Positions 10,793-23,620 of a DNA stretch of 64,000 bases are shown one piece after another. The stretch covers positions 1-64,000 of the forward strand of contig CAUYLG010071797.1 in the NCBI GenBank assembly GCA_963573385.1. The letters are read 5' to 3'. The notes beneath the pieces were generated by a model, which made no database searches, was not told where the DNA came from, and saw nothing but the letters and a program-made list of their open reading frames with translations. Made by a program: the position numbers and the translations under genes. Each line of letters begins with the position of its first letter. The stretch's first letter is position 1. This DNA is from Cacajao melanocephalus (taxonomy: Eukaryota; Chordata; Mammalia; Primates; Pitheciidae).

Positions 10793-13552
10793 GTAAGTAA
10801 TCATAGTTAATCTCACAAATAGAGATACTGTATTCAATGCATAATTTATACTCCTTCTCAAATATATCCCATGATTATATAGCTTAACAATATGCACAGA
10901 CAGTGATAACTATCATAGCTGGCTGTCAACATGATTTTAATACATTTTTTAAAATAAGTACTGAGGAATTAAGTGCATTAACTAAGGTTGTCTTTCCACA
11001 TTCCAGATGTTTTATTCATCATAATATTCTCTTTATCACTCACTCAGATGGTCAGCAGTAGCAGCTAATAGAGGTAAAACTCCATTTATCTCATATAATA
11101 TGACAATAAGTCAATATACTATAATAAAAAAAAGTCTGAGACTACCACCAGGGTGTTAACGGGATTAAAACATTCCTGTCATTTCAAGAGTGGTAGAGTT
11201 AGAAATGCGTTATATGGGAAAGAACATTAGTATTCACATTGTTGATGGACTATGAGGGGAAAGAGGTTTTGCTTTAAGAAATTTCTTACTTCCAAGGGTT
11301 TAAAACTTCTTCATAAAAATGGGAGTTGGGAGAGAGATTTAGATTCACTTCTAGGTAAGCTCATTCTAACAATGGTAAAATAGAAAAATGCAATAATGTC
11401 AAATATCAACAAGTAAATATTGTCCAAAATTGGATTAGAAGTGTTGCAATGTAAGCAGTTTCCTCTCTGTACAAGTGTTCAAGGATGGAGCTGGGAACTT
11501 CAAGCTGCATCTAAGTAGCTACACACATTTACCATCCTTCAGATGGTCATTCATTAAAAAGTTGGAATGTTTCTAAAGATGCCAGACTTTATAAGAGTGG
11601 GAGTTAACAGAAATATTTTGGAATAACTTAAACACTTTTCCCCCGTCTCTTCTTTACTTAGTGATATTTGACTTTATACTTCCAAATCATATGGTTTAAT
11701 TTGCCATAGATGTTACTCCAAATGGCAGTGTGTTGTCTCAAGAAGGAGGAAATATGAAAATTCAAGAAGATATCTGCAGTGTTTTTAACAAATCTGTGAG
11801 TTGAATAAATTTTAAAATCATTAAAAATGAAGTGAGAAAAGTTCTTCCTCTCACAGGATTTATCATTATGGAACATCTGGCATTTAGAATGCAGATATTA
11901 AAATAAAAATTCATGAAGTTTTACATTATTCACAATGTATAATTGATCTTTCTAAGCAGATTTTTCAAATTAGCCATTCTTGTTTTTCTTTAAAAGCACA
12001 TATTTTATGTGACCCAAACATTTTATATTACATTAGAAATACGTTAAAATGAGAGTGATATTATGCACTTTCAAAGAAAATTAAAATCACCTTTATGGTA
12101 TTAGGAAATCAAGTGAAGAGAAACTAAAATTGTATCATATTCCCAGTAGGCAAATATAATAAACCAAAATATCTTCACCAGTTTAATCATTTGCTAAAAC
12201 ATGTTTTCTCTTTCTTAGGGAAGCAGCTGTGTGGTTGTCATATAACTGTGGCTTTTGAAAAACAAAATGCCTAATTAGTGGTCATTAAGGAAGTAAGGTT
12301 ATTCTATACACATGCCAGTCTTTTCCATGCCTGCATGCAGAGGAATCTAGACTAATAGCAAGAACAGAAACGTGAGTGTTTTACGGCCGTGAAAGACTGT
12401 ACAATCATAACTTAGAGTGGATTTTCTTCAAAATTCTTAATTATAGGTCACTTAGGTGGTAAGACAGATGGTAGAATGGTTAAAGTGGATAACAGGACAC
12501 AAAGACAGGTGGCAGAGATGCTGAGGAAAATTTTTTTCTAAGATGATGTCAGTCTTAGCACTCTGTGACATTGGGACTCCTAGGGCAGCGTCATGGGTGG
12601 GGCCACAACTAATTTTAAGTCATTTAAGAACTGATAATTTGACTCAAGTGAAACAATAAACACTGTTCATTATCAACTTGAAAGAGCATGCTGAGGTACC
12701 TTAAACTGTCTTTTGTAAACAAAATAATATTCCTGTGTGCCTTTAAAAGTTTATTTAGGAAGGGACAACCTAAATTGCATGTGTAGTGAACCTAATAACA
12801 ATAATAATAATAAAATCTTTGGAGAAATCAATTTATATTATCTAAGAAATTTGTAAATACAAGATATGCCAAAATATATATATTTTAATTCATACAGAAA
12901 GGCTCTTGTAAATCTATTTCTGTTGGCATGGCTACCCTCAGAGATGAAAGGAGAGGAGTAGAGGTTGGAACATCTTGCTAACCTTGAATGGAGGAAATGG
13001 AACTCCTCCTGTGATCTGGCTACAGCTAATTTTAAAGGGTCGAACTGGATGCAAAGATTTCGGAGCAATAATGGCGCTGGCAATCGATAGGAGCAGAAAC
13101 ACAACAAAAAAACCTCTGTTAGAATTATTTAACCTATTTCTTTTACACAAATACTTACAAAAGTTTTACATTCTGTTTTACTAACAGCAGTGGATTAAAT
13201 AGAGTTAAATAGACTAACCATGTCTGATACTTTGAGAACTAACTATTCTCTGGAATGATTTGGGAAGTTTGTAACTGTTCCAAATTCCACTAGAATGCCA
13301 CTCAAATACTTCCGCACAGCAGTAATTTATATACACAATTTGAGAGAATAGATGGTGCTTTTGTGTTGTAGAAGCCAGACTCCTTGACATGTCCATGTGT
13401 CTTTTATTTCAACAACAATAACAATAGCAAAATGTATCACAGGTTCATGATAGAGGCACTCAAGAATCATTTGAGTATTGTATCAGTAAAGGTGGTGTAA
13501 GTTGGCATTACAGAGGGAAGAAAATCAGATGGGCCAAATAAATGGCTTTATA

Positions 13553-13594
13553 AGGGATAGGAAAAAGCATCAATCGAGATGCTTTTTCTACCCT
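13553..13594. repeat. Short hairpin-forming inverted repeat
   Basis: Arms 13,553-13,571 and 13,578-13,594 enclose a 6-base loop (aatcga). The 11 pairs next to the loop are perfect. A G-T wobble, a small bulge and four more pairs extend the stem. Confidence 0.85.
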
Positions 13595-14060
13595 AGATGT
13601 CCATTAAATTGATTTTAAAACAGGCAATGGCATTATTATCTTCTTATTCTTGAGTAATACTGATTTAAGGAAAACACAGGACAAAGGCTAAAAAAAATCC
13701 TTTTTCTTTTATTTAAGAAAAAACAATGGCCTATTCCTAACACTTTATAAGACCTTCTGTGTGACACATTTAATGGACTTAGTAAGGATCAATCGAAGAA
13801 AAACAATAAATTCCGTTTTAAAAAACTACAGTGCAGTTTATCTCCTAAAATAAAAGATGTAAGAATAAATTATTTCATATTTGAAGTAGAAATAATGCAA
13901 ATTTCATTGGACATATTGGAGTATGGCTAACTTGGAGGAGTATCTTAGCATCATTATCTGGGAAAAGGATAAGAAGGTAATATAGATTCATATGGTTTTA
14001 ATTTTTGCATCTATGTCATGGAGGTTTTGTTTTATGAACATATGATAAAACCACTAACCA

Positions 14061-15489
<1,429 letters not shown>

Positions 15490-15634
15490 ATGAATTGTTA
15501 CACAACAAACCAGAACTTGAAAATTTGAACAATTCTCAGTCTACCCATATTGGAAGAAATGTGAAAGTTTGCCCTAGTGAGAACATCCAGGGTGCGACTG
15601 GACAACTGTTTGCTAAAAATATTAGGTATATGAT
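15490..15634 (+). mobile_element. Possible MaLR internal sequence upstream of the L1
   Basis: The sequence before the L1 resembles MaLR internal DNA in composition. The clear MaLR continuation after the L1 (21,601 on) makes it likely that the L1 landed inside this provirus remnant. Confidence 0.4.
15621..15634 (+). repeat. Left target-site duplication of the full-length L1
   Basis: 'attaggtatatgat' recurs as 'attacgtatatgat' at 21,587-21,600 with one mismatch in 14. This fixes both ends of the insertion. Confidence 0.92.
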
Positions 15635-16682
15635 GATTCCACCAAGATGGCTGAATAGGAACAGCTCCGGGGCATAGCTCCTAGTGAGAGAAATGCAGGT
15701 GAGTGATCTCTGCATTTCCAACCAAGGTACCAGGTTCATTTCAATGGGACTGGTTGGAGAGTTGGTGTAGCCCAAGGAGGGCAAACCGTGACAGGGTGGG
15801 GTGCTGCCTTACCCTGGAAGTGCAACTGACTGGAAGATTGGGGACTTCCCCCTACCCCAACAATCCAGTTCAGATACTGTGCTTCTCCTACGCCCTCTGC
15901 AACTCATAGACCAGGAGATCCCTGCTGGGCTGAAAAGCACCGCGCGCGCGTTAGGAACACAGATCTGAGCAGCTGCCCTGACAGATGCTGCAGGTTGTTG
16001 GCACAGATCTGAGAGAATGTTTTGACTAGCAACAAGATAGCCTGCAGGATGGAGCTACCCGCCCCCTAGAAAGAGGGGGAGCTCAAAGCAGGGAGACAGG
16101 TGATATGGCTGGGCGGGTCCCACCACCCAAAAGACCAGCAAACTGAAGCCCTCTCACTTGAGAGTTTCACAGCCTGCACATTAGTGTGAGCTCGACCCGG
16201 GACAATTGAGCTTGGTGTGGGGAAGGGCGCCTGCCATTGCTGAGGCCGGTCTAAACCTACCTGTGTAAACAAAAGCCAGAGGAAATTTACACATTATCCA
16301 GACTGAGTCCTTGACAGCCCAGCAGCACCTCCGCAGGCAGACAACGGAAAGACTGCCTCCTCAGTCAGCTCCCTGACTCCTGTATAAGCAAAAAGTCACC
16401 TCATACAAGAGAGCTCTGGCTGTCACCTGGCAGGTACCCTTCCAGAACGAAGCTACCAGAGGAGAGATCAGGAAGCAATACTTGCTGATCTGCAACCCCC
16501 GTGGGTGATTCCCAGGCAGGCAATGTCTAGAGTGGACCTCCAGCAGTCCTACAGCAGAGAGACCGGACAGTTAGAAGGAAAACTAACAAAACAAAAAGAA
16601 ACATCAACAGAAAGGATGTTCACTGAGAGACCCCATCTGAAATCACCAACTTCAAAGATCAAAGGTAGATAAATCCACAAAG
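15635..16682 (+). promoter_or_regulatory. L1 5' UTR with internal promoter region
   Basis: The 5' UTR is about 1.05 kb and is the most GC-rich patch of the window. The YY1-type core CAAGATGG lies at 15,643-15,650, within the first 16 bases of the element, where L1 transcription start placement is known to depend on YY1. A (CG)5 run lies at 15,941-15,950. Human L1 5' UTRs also carry an antisense promoter; whether this older one does cannot be judged from sequence. Confidence 0.85.
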
Positions 16683-17704
16683 ATGGGAAGACACCAGGGC
16701 AAAAAGGATGAAATCATCAAAGACCAGAATGCCTTTCATTTTACAAGGGATCACAACTCCTCACCAGCAAGGGAACAAAACAGGATGGAGCATGAGTTTG
16801 ACAAACTAACAGAAGCAGACTTCAGAAGATGGGAAATAACCAACTTCTCTAAGGTAAAGGAACATGTTCTAACCCAATGCAAAGAAAATAAAAACCTTTT
16901 AAAAAGGTAAGATGAATGCTAACTAGAGAAACCAGCTTAGAGAAGAACATAAACAATTTGTTGGAGCTGAAAAAAACAGCACAAGAACTTCGGCAGGCAT
17001 ATACAAGTTTCAATAGCCAAATTGATCAAGCAGAAAAAAAGGATATCAGAGATTGAAAATCAATTCTGTTAAATAAAACCAGAAGGCAAGATTTGAGAAA
17101 AAAGAGTGAAAAGAAACGAACAAAGCCTCCAAGAAATATGGGATTATGTGAAAAGACCTAATCTATTCTTGATCCGTGTACCTGAATGTGATGGGGAGAA
17201 TGAATCCAAGCTGGAAAACACTCTTCAGGATATTATCTGGGAGAACTTCCCCAACAAAGCAAGGCAGGCCAACATTCAAACCCAGGAAATAAAGAGAACA
17301 CTACAAAGATATTCTTCAAGAAAAGCAACCCCAAGGCACATAATTGTCAGATTCACCAGGGTGAAATGAAGGAAAAAACGCTAAGGGCAGCCAGAGAGAA
17401 AGGTCAGGTCACCTGCAAAGGGAAGCCATTCAGACACACAGCGGATCTCTTGGCAGAAACCCTGCAAGCCAGAAAATGGTGGGGGCCAATATTCAACATC
17501 CTTAAAGAAAAGAACTTTAAACCCAGAATTTCACATCCAGCCAAGCTAAGATTCAAAAGTGAAGGAGAAATAAAATGCTTTATGGGCAAGCAATTGCTGA
17601 GAGATTTCATCACCACCAGACCTGGCTTACAGGAACTTCTAAAGGAAACACTAAACACAGAAAGGAACGACCAGTACGAGCCACTGAAAAAACATACCAA
17701 ATGA
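16683..17704 (+). pseudogene. L1 ORF1 (RNA-binding chaperone), disabled
   Basis: In intact L1, ORF1p is a trimeric RNA-binding protein that packages L1 RNA into ribonucleoprotein particles. The start ATG is kept after the usual CACAAAG context. The N-terminal frame runs to TAA at 16,908-16,910 (codon 76), where the coiled coil should begin. The coiled-coil part, 16,911-17,105, is broken. The RRM-like block resumes at 17,106 (KRNEQSLQEIWDYVKRPNL...). About 17,362 one base is missing relative to L1, and the C-terminal domain continues in another frame (17,366-17,704). Total length is close to normal (about 1 kb), so the lesions are point changes rather than large loss. Confidence 0.93.
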
Positions 17705-17770
17705 TAAAGACCAAAGATGCAATGAAGAAACTGTGCCAACTAACAGACAAAACAACCAGCCAGTAACAAA
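17705..17770 (+). other. L1 inter-ORF spacer
   Basis: 66 bases between the ORF1 stop and the ORF2 ATG at 17,771, matching the usual spacing of L1 in primates. Confidence 0.85.
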
Positions 17771-20700
17771 ATGGCAGGGCCAAATTCACACATAACAATA
17801 TTAGAGAGCAAAAAAAAAGCAGGAGTTGCAATTCTAGTGTCTGATAAAACAGACTTTAAACCAACAAAGATCAAATGAGGCAAAGAATGGCATTACATAA
17901 TGGTAAAAGGTCCAATGCAACAAGAGGAGCTAACTATCCTAAATATATATGCACCCAGTGCAGGAGCACCCAGATACATAAAGTAAGTTCTTAACGATCT
18001 ACAAAGAGACACAGACTCCCACACAATAGCAGTGGGAGACTTTAACACTTCACTGTCAATATTAGACAGATCAATGAGACTGAAAATCAAAAAGGATATC
18101 CAGAACTTGAACACAGATCTGGACCATGTAGACCTAATAGATATCTACAGAACTCTCCATCTCAAATCCAAGAATAAACATCCTTCTCAGCACCACATTG
18201 CACTTACTCTAAAATTGACCACATAATTGGTAGTAAATCACTCCTCAGCAAATGCAAAAGGACAGAAATCAAAACAAACAGTCTCTCAGACCACAGTGCA
18301 ATCAAATTAGAACTCAGGATTAAGAAACTCACCCCAAACCGCTCAACTACATGGAAACAGAACAACTTGCTCCAGAATGATGACTGGATAAACAATGAAA
18401 TGAAGGCAGAAATAAAGATGTTCTTCGAAACCAATGAGAATGAAAACACAATGTACCAGAATCTCTGGGACACATTTAAAGTACTGTCTAAAGGGAAATT
18501 TATAGCAATAAATGCCAACATGAGAAGCAAGGAAAGATCTAAAATAGATACCCTTTCATCAAAATTGAAAGAGCTGGAGGAGCAAGATCAAAAAAATGCA
18601 AAAGCTAGCAGAAGTCAAGAAATAAGTAAGATCAAAGCAGAACGAAAGGAGTTAGAGATAGAAAAAAACCTTTCAAAAAAAATCAAGAAATCCAGGAGCT
18701 TGTTCCTTGAAAAGATCAACAAAATAGACAGACTGCTAGCCAGACTAATAAAAAAGAAATGAAGGAAGAATTGAATACATGCAATACAAAATGATAAACG
18801 AATATCACCACTGATTCCACAGAAATACAAAACTACCATCAGAGATTACTACAAACAACTCTATGCACATAAACCAGTAAACCTGGAAGAAATGGATAAA
18901 CTCCTAGACAATTACACTCTACCAAGACTAAACAAGGAAGAAGTTGATTCCCTGATAGACCAATAACAAGGTCTGAAGATGAGGCAGCAATTAATAGCCT
19001 ACCAACCAAAAAAGTCCAGGTCCACATGGGTTCACAGCTGAATTCTACCAGATGTACAAAGAGGATCTGGAACCGTTCCTTCTGAAACCTTTCCAAACAA
19101 TACAAAAATAGAGAATCCTTCCTAACTCATTTTATGAGACCAACATCATCCTGATACCAAAACTGGGCAGAGGCAAAACTGAAAAAGAAAACTTCAGGCC
19201 AAGATCCATGATGAACTTCGACGTAAAAATCTTCAACAACATACTGCAAACCAAATGCAACAGCACATCTAAAAGCTTATCCATCACAGTCAAATAGGCT
19301 TCATCGTGGGGATGCAAGGCTGGTTCAACATACACAAATCTATAAATGTAATCCATCACACAAACAAAACCAAAGACAAAAACTACATGATCATCTCCAC
19401 AGATACAAAGAAAGCCCTTGACAAAATTCCACAGCCCTTTATGCTAAAGGCTCTCAATAAACTAGGTACTTATGGAACATATCTCAATATAATAAAAGCT
19501 ATTTATGACAAACCCACAGCCAATATCATACTGAACTGGCAAAAACAAAAACCGGAAGCATTCCCTTTGAAAACTTGCACTAGACAAGGGCATTCTCTCA
19601 CCATTCCTAGTCAATATAGTATTGGAAGTTCTAGCCACAGCAATCAGGCAAGAAAAAGAAATAAAGGGTATTCAATTAGGAAAGGAGGAAGTCAAATTGT
19701 CTCTATTTGCAGACAACGTGATTGTATATTTAGAAGACCCCATCATCTCAGCCCAAAATCTGGTTAAGCTGATAAGCAACTTCAGCAAAGTCTTAGGATA
19801 CAAAATCAATGTGAATAAATCACAAGTATTCCTATACACATTTATCAGACAGGGAGACATATCTTGAGCAAACTCCCATTCACTATTGCTACATAGAGAA
19901 TATAATACCTTGGAATACAACTAACAAAGGATATGAAGGACCTCTTCAAGGAGAACTACAAACCAGTGCTCAAGGAAATGAGAGAAGACACAAACAGATG
20001 GAAAAACATTCCATGCTCATGGTTAGGAAGAATCAATATCATGAAAATGGCCATACTGACCAAAGTAATATATAGGTTAAATGTTATCCTTATCAAGCTA
20101 CCATTGACCTTCTTCACAGAATTGGAAAAAAACCACCTGAAACTTCATATGGAACCAAACAAAGAGCCCACATAGCCAAGACAATCCTAAGCAAAAAGAA
20201 CAAAGCCAGAGGCATCACGCTACCTGCTTTCTAACTATACTGCAAGGCTACAGTAATCAAAACAGCATGGTACTGGTACCCAAACAGAAATACAGACCAA
20301 TGGGACAGAACAGAGACCTCAGAAATAATGCTGCAGGTCTACAACCAACTTATCTTTGACAAACCTGACAAAAACAAGCAATGGGGAAAGGATTCCCTGT
20401 TTGGTAAATGGTGTTGGGAAAACTGGGTAGCCATGTGCAGAAGCTGAAATCAGACCTCTTCCTTACAACTTATACAAAAATTAACTCCAGATGATTAAAG
20501 ATTTAAATGTAAGGCCTAACACCATAAAAACCCTAGAAGAAAACCTAGGCAATACCATTCAGGACATAGGCATAAGCAAAGACTTTATGAAAAAAACACC
20601 AAAAGCAATGGCAACAAAAGCCAAAATAGACAAATGGAATCTACTTAAACTTAAGAGTTTCTGCACAGCAAAAGAAGCAATCGTTAGAGTGAACCAGCAA

Positions 20701-21393
20701 CAAAGGGCTAATATCCAGAATCTACAAAGAATTAAAGCAGATTTACAAGAAAACAAAGAAACAAACCCATTCAAAAGTAGGCGAAGGGTATGAACAGACA
20801 CTTTTCCAAAGAAGACATTTACAAGGCCAACAAACATATGAAAAAAAGCTCATCATCACTGGTCATTAGAGAAATGCAAATCAAAACCACATTGAGATAC
20901 CATTTCACATCAGTTAGAATGGTGATGAGGAAAAAATCTGGAGACAACAGATGCTGGAGAGGATGTGGAGAAATAGGAACACTTTTAACACTGTTGGTGG
21001 GAGTGTGAACTAGTTCAACCATTGTGGAAGACAGTGTGGTGATTCCTCAAAAATCTAGAAATAGAAATTCCATTTGACCCAGCAATCCTATTACTGGGTA
21101 TATACCCAAAGGATTATAAATCATTTTATTATAAAGACACATGCACATTTGTGTTCATTGCAGCACTGTTTACAATAGCAAAGACCAGGAACCAACTCAA
21201 ATGCCCATCAATGATGGATTACTAAAAAAAAATGTGGCATATATCCACCATGAAATACTATGCAACCATAAAAAAGGAAGAGTTCATGTCCTTTGTGGGG
21301 ACACGGATGAATCTGGAAACCATCATTCTCTGCAAACTGACACAAGAACAGAAAACAAAACACCACATGTTCTCACTCATAGGTGGGTGTTGA
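17771..21393 (+). pseudogene. L1 ORF2 (endonuclease/reverse transcriptase), disabled
   Basis: Intact ORF2p nicks DNA and copies L1 RNA at the target. Here the ATG and first codons are kept, but after about 17,802 the sequence jumps to downstream endonuclease sequence. This removes roughly 170-200 bases that encode the N-terminal catalytic residues. Later endonuclease blocks remain (GDFN near 18,035; SDH near 18,285). RT palm blocks follow from 19,306 ([14 protein letters not shown]), with a frameshift near 19,600. The catalytic FADD box reads FADN (codons at 19,712-19,717). The C-terminal cysteine motif near 20,955 is broken by one extra base ('cttttaacac'). The stop TGA is at 21,391-21,393. 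The length of 3.62 kb against about 3.83 kb is explained mainly by the deletion. Confidence 0.95.
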
Positions 21394-21586
21394 ACAATGA
21401 AAATACATGGGCACAGGGAGGGGAACATCACACACTGGGGTCTGTTGGGGAGGGATAACATTGGGAGAAATGCTTGATGTAGGTGACAGAGGCATGCAGA
21501 CAGCAAACCACCCTGGCATGTGTGTACCTATGCAACAATCCTGCAAGATCTGCACATGTCCCCAGAACCTAAAATACAATAAAAAA
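21394..21586 (+). other. L1 3' UTR and A-tail
   Basis: Short 3' UTR ending in an AATAAA signal followed directly by the target duplication. The G-rich tract typical of L1PA 3' UTRs is present but reduced. Confidence 0.9.
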
Positions 21587-21600
21587 ATTACGTATATGAT
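21587..21600 (+). repeat. Right target-site duplication of the full-length L1
   Basis: Matches 15,621-15,634 at 13 of 14 bases. Confidence 0.92.
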
Positions 21601-22109
21601 TTATGGAGTCAATTAATCATCTCCGCAAAAAGACTGCCAGTTTGATCTGAAGGGGACAAAGATGGGAAAAAGTGAATTAAGGCTGTTGGACATCTGGGAT
21701 TCTAGAGGCAGGTCGTGGGCTGACAGCAATTCCCTGCCAACATGTCTTATTGTTAAAACAAAAAAGGGAATAAAGACCCTCAGGATATTTCTGAGATTTT
21801 GGGACTGCTGCTGCCACGATGGGCAAAGACGGCACTGGCTCAGGGAATTAGAATGGGGGTCACTGCCCACAACCAAAAGACATTTCACCATTGAACAGAT
21901 AACTTTCTGTCTGAATTAGCAGGTTTCCAGATGGAGGGGAAATTTGTCTCTGAGGAATCATGTCCAAAGTCTCTAACATAATTGAGTTACATGATTTAAA
22001 ACATGATTTTGATCTTAGAGTTGATGCTGGAGTGGGTTAAGAGTTTTCAGGGTGTTGGCATGGAATAAATGCATTTTATATGTGGAAAATAAAATTCGGG
22101 GGTCAGAGG
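21601..22109 (+). mobile_element. MaLR (ERVL-MaLR) internal region, 3' end
   Basis: This matches the non-coding internal part that precedes the 3' LTR in MST/MLT1-type elements: 'gatctgaaggggacaaagatggg', 'ttagagttgatgctggagtgggttaa', then a 'ggcatggaataaatgcattt' block and 'aaattcgggggtcagaggg' just before the LTR. It has no coding capacity. Confidence 0.75.
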
Positions 22110-22552
22110 GTCGACTCTTACAGATCAAATAATGGCCCTTCCAAAAATATATGTTGAAAAGCCCAGGCCCCCAATATCAGAAATTGACCTTGTCAATAGG
22201 GTCAGTGGAGATGTAGTTAGTTAAATGAAGTTGAGAACTTCTTATGCAATATGACTGATGTTCTTATAAGTAGACATGTGAAAACAGAGACACACTAGAA
22301 GAATACTATATGATGATCAAGGCAGAGAGTAGAGGTATGTGGCTGCAAGCCAAGAAACACCAAAGATTGCTGACAAAGCACCCCCCACAGTAGAGGTGAT
22401 GAAAAATTCCCTCACAGATTTCAGAGCAAGTATGACCTTGCCGAAACCTTGATTTCAGACTTTCAGCCTTCACAATTGTGAGACAACATATTTTTCTTTA
22501 AGTATCCTAGTTTGTGGCTGTTTATTATGGCAACTCTAGGAATCTAACATAT
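22110..22552 (+). mobile_element. MaLR LTR (MLT1-like), 3' LTR
   Basis: Ordered MLT1 landmarks are visible: 'aataatggcccttccaaaaa' with 'atgttgaaaagcccaggccc', 'gaccttgtcaatagggtc', 'gatgtagttagttaa', 'atgactgatgttcttataag', 'gacacac', 'gccaagaaacaccaaagatt' and the end 'cctagtttgtggctgt...caactctagga'. It follows its own internal region, so this is the 3' LTR of a provirus remnant. No 5' LTR was recognised. Confidence 0.8.
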
Positions 22553-23115
22553 CTGGCTAAGAAAATGTTTACTTATATAAAACAATGTTAAGGTATTCTA
22601 TTTCATACTTGTTAGATTCCTGGAAAAACTGTTTCTTGTGTTGATTTTTGTTTCATGAAAATAAAAGCACATGATTAGCATACTTGATACATTTTCTTTT
22701 TTCTGTGATGTTTGTATGTTACTGTAGTCTTTTAAAAGCCTTAATTCGTGTACTTACATGAAGAAAGATTAAAAAAACAAAACATAGCCCTCTTTCAAAT
22801 ATTTTAGGTTGTGATATGACCAGTGATGACGCGATTTTTCCTATGCAAATTTTTAAACTAAAATTGTCTACCTATAAATTATTTCTGTTAACAAAGGCCA
22901 ATAATAGAACGATGTAACCTAGTCCTTGATTTTTCTTTAAAATTGCTTATTAAATCTTGGGTACTTATTTAAATGTTTGTTAAATGAACGATTGAATTAA
23001 TATATGAATGCAGGTAAAACAAATAATAAAGTAATATTATAGTAATAAAATTGGGCTCAATATTTGTTTTCATAAAATATAGAGGGAGAAGATTAAGATG
23101 GAGGAATTCTATGAT
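22553..23115. other. No feature recognised
   Basis: AT-rich, without a clear repeat or coding frame. Confidence 0.5.
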
Positions 23116-23282
23116 TTTTTTAGGTAATAAAATATTGTTTGAGATATAGAGAGGACTTCATTAATTGTTTTTTGCTTCTAATTTTATTTATATAAATAAT
23201 ATACTTAGAGAGGGAAACATTTTTAGGGATAATAGAATATTGCTTAAGATATAGAGAGAACTTCATTAATTTTTTTGCCACT

Positions 23283-23322
23283 AATTTTACTGTATTTATA
23301 TAAATTTTACTGTATTTATATA
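23283..23322 (+). repeat. Perfect 20-bp tandem repeat, two units
   Basis: 'aattttactgtatttatata' occurs at 23,283-23,302 and again at 23,303-23,322, directly before the Alu. It may be linked to the insertion as a duplicated target. Confidence 0.95.
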
Positions 23323-23327
23323 AAATT

Positions 23328-23620
23328 GGGGTTGGATGCAGTGGCTCATGCCTATAATCCCAGCATTCTGGGAGGCCGAAGCAGGCAGATCACTTGAGGT
23401 CAGGAGTTCATGCTACCTCTGAAACCTAACAAGGTGAAACCCTGTCTCTACTAAGAATACAAAAGTTAGCTGGGCATGATGGTGAGTGACTGTAATCTCA
23501 GCTACTCAGGAGGCTGAGGTGGAGGCTGAGGCGGAGGCTGAGGCGGAGGCTGAGGTGGAGGTTATGGTGAGCCAAGATTGCCATTGCACTGCAGTCTGGG
23601 TGACAGCGAGATTGCATCTA
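23328..23620 (+). mobile_element. Alu with an expanded 12-bp unit
   Basis: Dimeric Alu starting 'gggttggatgcagtggctc', with linker 'ctctactaagaatacaaaa' and an (AAT)n-type tail. In the right arm the segment 'ggaggctgaggc' is repeated four times with a fifth degenerate unit. Confidence 0.93.
23509..23568 (+). repeat. 12-bp minisatellite inside the Alu right arm
   Basis: Units at 23,509, 23,521, 23,533 and 23,545 read GGAGGCTGAGG(T/C). The fifth, at 23,557, is GGAGGTTATGGT. A normal Alu has one such unit here. Confidence 0.95.

Larger units (their letters stand above)
9656..14060. other. Long stretch without recognised genes or repeats
   Basis: Mostly unique-looking AT-rich DNA. It contains an alternating purine-pyrimidine patch at 10,690-10,792, a short (AAT)n at 12,799-12,813 and a hairpin at 13,553-13,594. 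The frames near 12,975-13,184 have no recognisable protein similarity and no splice context that I can support. Confidence 0.5.
15635..21586 (+). mobile_element. Full-length LINE-1 (L1PA-type, inactive)
   Basis: A complete structural L1 of about 5.95 kb with 5' UTR, ORF1, inter-ORF spacer, ORF2, 3' UTR and short A-tail, flanked by a 14-bp duplication. The ORF1 N-terminus (MGRHQGKKDEI...) and the 3' UTR point to an intermediate-age primate L1 rather than the active human subfamily. It cannot mobilise itself: ORF1 has a stop and a frameshift, and ORF2 has an N-terminal deletion, an altered FADD box and frameshifts. Exact subfamily not assigned. Confidence 0.95.

Noticed and set aside
12838..13184. 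Three overlapping frames of 69-89 codons suggesting an exon
   Set aside because: Frames on opposite strands, no recognisable domain and no convincing splice pair.
13553..13594. Bacterial-type terminator or microRNA gene
   Set aside because: The genome is a primate one, and the stem is shorter than a typical pre-miRNA; kept only as a hairpin.
16066..16272. Antisense 68-codon frame in the L1 5' UTR
   Set aside because: GC-rich, but not positioned or composed like the described L1 antisense ORF as far as I can tell, and without support as a protein.
15635..16682. CpG island of a host gene promoter
   Set aside because: The GC-rich patch is the L1 5' UTR, fixed by the L1 target-site duplication.
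23509..23568. CRISPR-like repeat array
   Set aside because: Units are contiguous without spacers and lie inside an Alu; this is a eukaryotic locus.
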